NCBI GenBank assembly: GCA_028023455.1
Contig: JAQFVV010000021.1
Location: forward strand, 1,304,001-1,368,000
Direction: 5' to 3'
DNA length: 64,000 bases
Origin: Epiperipatus broadwayi
Taxonomy: Eukaryota > Onychophora > Udeonychophora > Euonychophora > Peripatidae
In this document: piece after piece, positions 57,997-64,000 of the stretch
Layout of the letters: each line of letters starts with the position of its first letter
How positions within the stretch are numbered: position 1 is the stretch's first letter
Program-made: the position numbers and the translations under genes
Notes under the pieces: model-generated
Told to the model about the DNA's origin: nothing
Databases searched by the model: none
What the model saw: only the letters and a program-made list of their open reading frames with translations

Positions 57997-60171
57997 TGTA
58001 ACGAGCACAGACGATGTTACATTGTTTTTTTATTATTAAACATGAAGTTAAAATAAGAAGTTTGCATTTAAAAATTTTCTTTAAGAATTAAAAATTGAAA
58101 TTAAATATCATCTTAAACTCGTATATATAAATCGCATAGATAAAAAAAAATTATTAAAATAAAATTTTATTAAAAATAGAAAGGTATTTTAAAAACAAAA
58201 ACTTAAAAAGATTTAGAGATAAAAATATATCTTTAATCTTGGAAAACACATTAATTAATCAGAAATGGAAATGATTGTTTTAATTAGTTAAATGTAAACC
58301 AGCCTTGGGCATTTAAATGTAAAAACATTGGCCAGATAGGAAAACAATAGAAACTTTTAGCAAATAAAAAGAAATCCCTATGGAATCGGACCTCAGTGAA
58401 AGGACCATCGCATCGATGACATAATGTAAATTCAATCCTTCAAATTAATATAAAAGGACAAGTTTGAAAATTATTAGTTATTGATTATTTATGATGTGAC
58501 AGATATGTGTTAGTGCGGAAGTGAAGGAGAAGGGATTGAAAAGACGCACTCTTCAATCCCTTCAGTTTTGCCAAAGAAAGAAAGAGAAATGAACTATCGT
58601 TTTCTACATTGAGGACCAACTAAACTAAAAAACCTCCGAATGAATAAATAAAACAACGGCTAAATGGATACCAATCTTTTTAGGATGATGTCGGAATTCA
58701 TGTTCAAATGGCAAGGAACATATAAAGATGAACTGTTTAAAAAACCGTAAGAACTTTATAATTTATGAACATTAAATTAAAAACTTTCCATATATAAAAA
58801 ATACAAATAGAATCCTATCTGACCAACGTAAATTAATATTAATAATGGTATTTGATATTTTTTTTTATTTAAAATCATTTCCATTTATTTATTTTTTGTT
58901 CTTTAAGTTTTATTATGATTTCTGTTTTCCGTTAAATTAAATTATATAAATGTTAAACTTAAGTCGGGCGTGAATGGCTGTATAGATTTGTAAAGTTATA
59001 TTAGGGGATGGTAATCTTAGGTTATTTGTTTCATACTTGAATTGGGTCAATGGATTGGATATATTGGTGTGATTAGTAGATGTAATATGGATTCCCTATG
59101 GGCAGAATTGCTTCATATGCCGCACACTTCCATTTGCCTATGGAAGGAATTATAAGTCGGATACCGCAGTTCTTTTCTATGGAGTTTTTGTTTTATTGTT
59201 CTTCTTGTCAGATAGATGTAATATTCCTATCTGAAGAGAGGCAATTTCTTCTCTTAACTTTTTGTGCCACCATATTTCGTATTATATTGAATACATCGAT
59301 ATATCAGATGGATTGATGCCGGTTTGACTACGAATTTTAGCCTAAGGTTAAATAGCGATAGAATGTTTATTTTCAAATGCAAATCTATGTAGTCTATTCA
59401 TACTCGACACTAAACAAAAATGCATTAAATTTAAGTTGTTTATAGATGTTTGCATGGATTTGTTATCGGTTATTTATGTTTTGGATTTCATATTTGATCA
59501 AAATATATAGACATTTGATATATAATGATACCTTACTGGTGAGTATCTAAAATATATTTATTCAGATGTCTTTTAAGTTATTGGTGACAATGCAAGTATC
59601 TTATGGAGAATACTATTGGGTTACTTATAAATTTCCCTCTGCAATTGTCGGTATCAATGATTTTATATTTTGATCGTTTATGTTGATTTTGAAATGTTTT
59701 TGACCGTTGTAATCTATGTAACCGATCTATACGCAACATATTAAAACAAGCTTTTATAATTCCATCTGTGCGAACTTAATTAAAATGTAAACTTATAATA
59801 TAATAGAAATTAAAATATAATTTAAAATATAGAGTAAAGTTAAAAATAATGTTAAATGTTAAAATGTAAACTGATACTAAAACAATTTTCAATCTTATAT
59901 ATATGTGCATAAATAAATGTTTGTGTGTTAATTACTGGCAGTGGCTTATTTTATTCTTTTTTTATATATACTTTTATATTATATTATTAAATCTCTGCTA
60001 TTCCACTGAGGTAGTGACATGGGCTAACGACCGGATGCAAAATTTAAAAAAAAAAAAAAATTTTTTTTTGACTTACGTATCTGCCTACTTTATAAATTTT
60101 TCTAGGTTCAAATGCCTAGATGACACCCTGTAGTGCAGTTTATGTAAGTCTATCTTCTCCAGATCGTTACA
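57997..60171 (+). repeat. LTR C (2175 bp)
   Basis: The ends TGTAACGA and TCGTTACA are followed directly by ATATATATA. It is nearly identical to LTR A over most of its length, including indels that separate both from B. It contains the intact stem-loop 58530-58562 and AATAAA at 59912. In U5 the TGGCGCCC seen in A and B has become TGACACCC. Confidence 0.85.
58530..58562. repeat. Stem-loop in LTR C
   Basis: Identical to the LTR A hairpin: an 11-bp stem with loop AAGACGCACTC. Confidence 0.9.
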
Positions 60172-60976
60172 ATATATATATTTATTCTTATTTCTTTCTC
60201 CATATCATCTTAAAAAAGCAAGGCAAATTCTTTTGTTCAATGAAAAGTGTAGTAAAGATTTGATTTGAGTCCTTTTAACAAATTATGGATTAAATTGGCA
60301 AAAACATACAAAAATTTTTTATTGATATTCTTTTAATGAAATATTCTTTTTGATAGATATGGCTTATAAGGACAGTTGTTTTTCCTGTGTGTGCATACAG
60401 TTTTTTCATTAATCTATTTTTTTAGCAAACAACATCATTTAGACTTTAATATAATCTATGCACAATATACTCAAATAGTTCTGAGTCTAAATTCCAAGAA
60501 TAAGTACTTTAAAATGACCACAAAAAGTCATCATCAAAGTGTTGTGAAACTTAAGAAAAAACCCAGGGCTAGCCATAATATTAATCATAATCCAATGTGC
60601 TTTAGAAAAATGCTGAATATTAAAATTAAAAATACCTATAATCATTTTTAATGACAGGTTGTTATTTTACTCCCACAAAAAAAGACCCAGCAAAAGTGTT
60701 ATTATAGGTTAATGAGAAAACATGTTTAGCCTCAGGTATGGTCACCTAGTAGTAATTGATAGTTTGTTAACATATCAAAAGCTAAAAGTTATCACTGTTT
60801 ACATGGATATAATCTTCTCATTTCTATTCTTTATTATAATAATAATCCATGGAAATATTTAATTCAATGTATACATACATATATATTAAGCTTAAAAATT
60901 AATTTAATGCTTTTTATTTTTATTGTATTTTATTAATTGATCTCTAAAGGCCAATAGCTGAATTATGAATCTATCA

Positions 60977-60977
<1 letters not shown>
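60172..60977. other. No supported gene
   Basis: It starts with an AT run. The 91-codon plus frame 60376-60651 has a hydrophobic start and a basic end (KLKKKPR) but no recognised domain, no upstream promoter and AT-driven codon use; a gene cannot be excluded. Confidence 0.4.
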
Positions 60978-61024
<47 letters not shown>

Positions 61025-61047
61025 CATATATATATATATATATATTG
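60978..61047. repeat. (AT)n microsatellite, interrupted
   Basis: About 70 bp of AT units with one AATATACAT interruption. The 61-codon frame across it (60965-61150) reads alternating Y and I. Confidence 0.9.
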
Positions 61048-61455
61048 TACCATTTATTTATATATAAAGTACAAATTACTTTTTAATATTAGGTATTATA
61101 AAAAAAAGAAAGAAGAGCGAACACAATCTTTATTTTTTTTTGTAGCATAATGTTTTAAAGAAAAAAAAATGTACAGTGAAAGTTTAATTTTTCTTTTTTT
61201 TTTAGAAATAAGTTAACTAAAATAAATTCAATGTTGGAAAGTGCATATTGAATCATTTATTCAAATAGTGAAAGGAAATTTCAAAAGGTGAAAGATTGCT
61301 ATCAGAAACAACTTTCTGATAGTAATTAAAAATGGCAGAAATTCTTAACGGAAAAACAGACTTTGTAATAAGAAAAGGAGAATAATGTAGAAGTTTATAA
61401 AGTAGAACAAAGAAAAGAAAGAACATGCGCAGAGCTTCTAAAAAGAATCTAGGAG

Positions 61456-61464
61456 TATAAAAGG
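61456..61464 (+). promoter_or_regulatory. TATA box of putative LTR
   Basis: TATAAAAGG in the context GGAGTATAAAAGGAGCC; it would place transcription start near 61486. Confidence 0.5.
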
Positions 61465-61545
61465 AGCCGACAGATTTGAAAAGGGGTCTTTTTTCTCTTA
61501 TTGTTCCAATAGTGCTGAGCAATTTGAAGTGCCTCGTATTTTTTT

Positions 61546-61551
61546 AATAAA
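61546..61551 (+). terminator. Poly(A) signal of putative LTR
   Basis: AATAAA followed by ATGTGTCC, about 60 bp after the predicted start, the compact R-region layout of many LTRs. Confidence 0.45.
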
Positions 61552-62274
61552 ATGTGTCCACTTAGATACGAACTGAAATCGCTCGCCATGAGTGAGTAGA
61601 GCTTTATCGTTTGCCGACACTTTCTCTCAAAAAAGTCACCTAGATCGTCATCTGGCTACCTAAATTAGATCGGAGATTCGGAAATAAAACTAAAAGAAAA
61701 ACAATTACTGTGGACTACCCACTAACTGAATTGTACGTCGGGAAGATTGATGACCTACTTAATGTCAACTTACCGGTAAGTAAATGGCCATAATTTTTTT
61801 TACATAAAGCTTTATGAATAGTGAGTTGAATGGAAATGTTATCCCATAAATTTTTCTTGGATCAGAAGATTTGCGAACTGAGAAATGAACCAAACTGTTA
61901 CTACGAAAAATAAGACTAAATAATTGTTACTCCAATATTTGAATCAAATTATTGAATTCATATGCACAATCTTTTCCAACATTATAATTTTGTCTTATTC
62001 ATACATATTGAATGCTTGATGAGTTAGAATAAATCTTTATTATTAACTTCACTTTCATTGTACATGTATAAAATTAATGCTATTCTATTTAAGTTTTACC
62101 TTTAATTATTTAACTTAGATCGGTATACAAATTATTTTATTTGATAGATTTAATTTCCGTAATTAAGAAAAAATGGGGATATCTTCTTCTTAACAAGAAT
62201 GTTAACTCAGATCGTATAATTATTACCTTACGGGCTAAAATATGTTTGATGCAGTCTCAGTGGGTCTAACGACT

Positions 62275-62282
62275 CTGGCGCC
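62275..62282 (+). other. Primer-site-like TGGCGCCC
   Basis: Complementary to the 3' end of tRNA-Lys (GGGCGCCA) for 8 nt; the following CTCAAGTAG does not extend the match. The upstream GACTC is not a canonical LTR end, so this could instead be the U5 motif TGGCGCCCTxxAGT(A/G)G also seen in the LTRs at 52785-60171. Confidence 0.35.
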
Positions 62283-62894
62283 CTCAAGTAGAAATTAAAA
62301 CCTGGTTCTGTTCACGATTGTACTCGGTAATAGTTCTAGACCGAAGTTGATCAGGAAAAATAGCTGTGTTGAGAATAGAAATACAACTTTCTTTTTTCTT
62401 TTGATACAGCTTGATCAACTCACGCTCAAATATAAATTTGATAGTGGCCTAGTAATACGAAAAACGTTATAATGGCTTGCCCAACTCGAGGCTTACGAAA
62501 AGAAAAAAAAACCACGACCTGAGAAAATTTAAAAATGGCATAAAATTGAGAATTTAATGTCTGTAGCCGGAAAATAAATATGACCACAAATAGTGCGCAA
62601 GTCTAAAAAGTTATTGCGTATGATTACAAAACTTTTTTTTAGAGTAGGATTTTAAATAAGGCTATATTGAAAGAAAATAATAGCTTATAAATTATTAAAT
62701 AATAAATAAAACCGATCAAAGGTAGAAATGATGGTAAAGGTAGAGGGGGACGGGAGATTATAGGGTGATAAAAGAGAGGGGTGTCGGTGAACGAATTTAT
62801 TAGCAAAGCAAAATAAAATATTGTATTTATATCGTAACAATTGATAGCGTTAAGATTTTGTTTACTGTAGCAAAAATAAGCAACACGGCCATAT

Positions 62895-63338
62895 ATGAAA
62901 TTGAGAAGTAATAAAAATATACAAAATATGGCAGTAGGCATGGAAGAATTTAAAGAGGGCTTGGAACCCTTAATAAAAAAACTATTATACGAATGCATGA
63001 CAGAATTCAAAGAAGAGATAAAAAAAGAAATGGCAGAGATGGTCAGAGAATTGAAAGAAGAAATAAGGGTAGAGATTAAAGAAATGAAAGAAGAGTTAAT
63101 AAAGGTAGTAGATGAGAAAATAGCTAAAGGGTCACAGAGCACAGAAGTGATAGAATTGAGATCCGATAAACAAGAAAGCCAAGAGATAAAATTCATAGAA
63201 AATAGAGAAAACATGTCGAGTGCAGTAAACCCCTTTTTGAAATTAAAAATTTTCTATGGACAAGATGGAGAATCACCGATGGAACACTTAAATAGCCTGA
63301 AGGGGTACTTCGTGATAACCCATGTCGGAAGAAGTTAA
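62895..63338 (+). CDS. LTR retrotransposon Gag, N-terminal part
   Basis: 147 codons from the first ATG after an upstream leader. Residues about 17-78 are highly charged (E/K heptads such as KEEIKKEMAEMVRELKEE) and predict a coiled coil. Residues about 89-107 are a linker. From residue 110, NPFLKLKIFYGQDGESPMEH starts the capsid-like retrotransposon gag domain (compare PxFxGxdgxxxxxFLxxLxxYF). The frame ends early at THVGRS-stop because of a one-base shift; the domain continues in the next frame at 63322. Role: structural protein packaging the retrotransposon RNA in cytoplasmic particles (known of the family). The overlapping 191-codon minus frame is its antisense. Confidence 0.8.
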   Translation: MKLRSNKNIQNMAVGMEEFKEGLEPLIKKLLYECMTEFKEEIKKEMAEMVRELKEEIRVEIKEMKEELIKVVDEKIAKGSQSTEVIELRSDKQESQEIKFIENRENMSSAVNPFLKLKIFYGQDGESPMEHLNSLKGYFVITHVGRS

Positions 63339-63999
63339 ACTAACGCTGGCAGTTAATCATTTACAAGGGACGGCACAAGCTTGGTGGGAATCCTTGTTTA
63401 AGAAACCGAATAACTTTACGCAGTATGGTCAGATATTAATCAAATGCTATTGGAATGAGGACCACCAAGAACGAATTAAGAATAGAGTGGCACAAGAGAA
63501 ATGCAGAACAGAAGGGCGTTATGTACCATTTTTTTGGAAACAAGTGGCGCAACTACGAGCGCTGACTGAGTGCAAATTAACAGAAAAGCAGATTATCAAG
63601 ATTACGCAGAAAAATTTTCCCAATCCAGTAGGGCATCTGTTGATAAGTACCGGATGTGAGACAGTAGAGAGAATGGCAGAATTGCTTAGTGCTTTCAAGA
63701 ATGACAACACTGGAGAAGAGACGAGTCCTAAACACTTCGACAAATTACCGAACCAGAAGGGTCGAATACAACTGAACACTATAGTGTTGACTAATAGTGC
63801 TGGAAATCAAAGGAAAGATAAGGGGTCCCCAACTAAAAATAAAGGGAAGGGAATCCGTGCAAGACCTCCAGCACTAGATGAAAAGTTTAGGAGTGAAAAT
63901 AAATACAAGAGAGAAGACCTTGACATAAAATGGAGAGACTGGTGTGAGCAATACAGAGAGGGGGTTCGATCCCTATCACCTCCGCCATCAACCAGTTAT
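63322..63999 (+). CDS. LTR retrotransposon Gag, C-terminal part (continues past window)
   Basis: 226 codons open to the window end, in the frame +1 relative to the upstream part; an in-frame TAA lies at 63316-63318, so it is joined to it only by a frameshift. Residues 8-35 (LTLAVNHLQGTAQAWWESLF) and the following FTQYGQILIKCYW and RYVPFFWKQVAQLRAL are the helical capsid core of retrotransposon gag (AWW...F..F motif order). After residue about 125 it becomes polar and basic (GNQRKDKGSPTKNKGKG), typical of a spacer before nucleocapsid. No CCHC zinc knuckle appears before the edge. Protease, RT and integrase would lie to the right. Confidence 0.75.
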   Translation, partial: MSEEVKLTLAVNHLQGTAQAWWESLFKKPNNFTQYGQILIKCYWNEDHQERIKNRVAQEKCRTEGRYVPFFWKQVAQLRALTECKLTEKQIIKITQKNFPNPVGHLLISTGCETVERMAELLSAFKNDNTGEETSPKHFDKLPNQKGRIQLNTIVLTNSAGNQRKDKGSPTKNKGKGIRARPPALDEKFRSENKYKREDLDIKWRDWCEQYREGVRSLSPPPSTSY

Positions 64000-64000
64000 A

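Larger units (their letters stand above)
52785..60171 (+). mobile_element. Three-LTR retrotransposon array (LTR-229 bp-LTR-633 bp-LTR)
   Basis: Three direct copies of a long repeat start TGTAA(C/T)GAGC and end GATC(G/A)TTACA. Two short internal segments begin with a tRNA-Lys-type primer site, and ATAT flanks the whole on both sides (52781-52784, 60172-60175). This is an LTR retrotransposon insertion whose gag-pol has been lost, converted into a tandem LTR array, most simply by recombination between LTRs. Superfamily is not provable without pol; the 4-bp duplication and Lys primer site are compatible with Ty3/gypsy. Orientation is plus, from the primer sites. Confidence 0.8.
61048..62894 (+). 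mobile_element. Probable 5' LTR and leader of the gag-bearing retrotransposon
   Basis: From about 61250 the sequence becomes less AT-rich. It carries a TATA box (61456), a poly(A) signal 90 bp downstream (61546), a GTAAGT donor-like site (61776) and a TGGCGCCC motif (62275) in the order promoter, R, U5, primer site, leader, gag. Exact LTR borders are not visible: no clear TG...CA pair was found and the 3' LTR lies outside the window. The minus frame 61253-61522 is antisense to this region and unsupported. Confidence 0.5.

Noticed and set aside
62639-63214. 191-codon minus-strand frame
   Set aside because: It is antisense to the gag coiled-coil region, where A/G-rich codons leave the opposite strand free of stops.

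Overview
The window looks like an intergenic or intronic stretch of a large, very AT-rich animal genome, probably an invertebrate. It has no operons, no ribosome binding sites and no rRNA or canonical tRNA. It does have abundant AT microsatellites, decayed non-LTR retrotransposons (LINEs), tRNA-derived short elements (SINEs), fold-back repeats and LTR retrotransposons. I cannot name the species from sequence alone. I see no convincing host protein-coding exon. Nearly all open frames of 60-150 codons are chance frames in AT-rich DNA or frames inside repeats. The only clear coding sequence is a retrotransposon gag at the right edge, split by one frameshift.

Layout. 1-12.7 kb is mostly featureless AT-rich DNA, broken by a 646-bp LTR-like unit (5043-5688) carrying a long pyrimidine tract and by a few SINE remnants. 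12.7-20.8 kb holds palindromic elements (12698-12890, 17262-17467) and several copies of a fold-back family, F2, whose tips carry a tRNA-like B box. 20.8-29.9 kb holds a LINE remnant with a YADD-like box (20865-21745), a diverged 0.6-kb duplication rich in CCAAT boxes (22020-22680 and 23030-23650), SINEs, a long (TAA)n tract, a well-preserved F2 fold-back (26260-26889) and LINE tails. 30.6-34.0 kb is an antisense LINE (endonuclease, reverse transcriptase, C-terminus) split by insertion of family F1. A 918-bp terminal-inverted-repeat transposon (35736-36653) is followed 13 bp later by a possible 4.5-kb giant LTR (36667-41183). 41.6-49.7 kb has a palindrome, a 360-bp tandem repeat, F1 and F2 copies and a GC-richer island with a perfect 17-bp stem-loop. 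50.9-52.4 kb holds two F1 inverted dimers flanking an F3 palindrome. 52785-60171 is an array of three about 2.17-kb LTRs separated by 229 and 633 bp. From about 61.4 kb to the end lies the 5' part of an LTR retrotransposon with a TATA box, poly(A) signal, a TGGCGCCC primer-site-like motif and gag.

The most interesting system is F1. It is a self-complementary (inverted-dimer) repeat. Two copies are flanked by exact 12- and 13-bp target-site duplications and are truncated at one end only, in opposite orientations. That is what 5'-truncated retroposition of a hairpin RNA would leave. F2 has a similar inverted-dimer architecture, with tRNA-like B boxes pointing outward. The second notable structure is the three-LTR array with decayed tRNA-Lys primer sites. 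All calls come from reading the sequence; no database search was possible.
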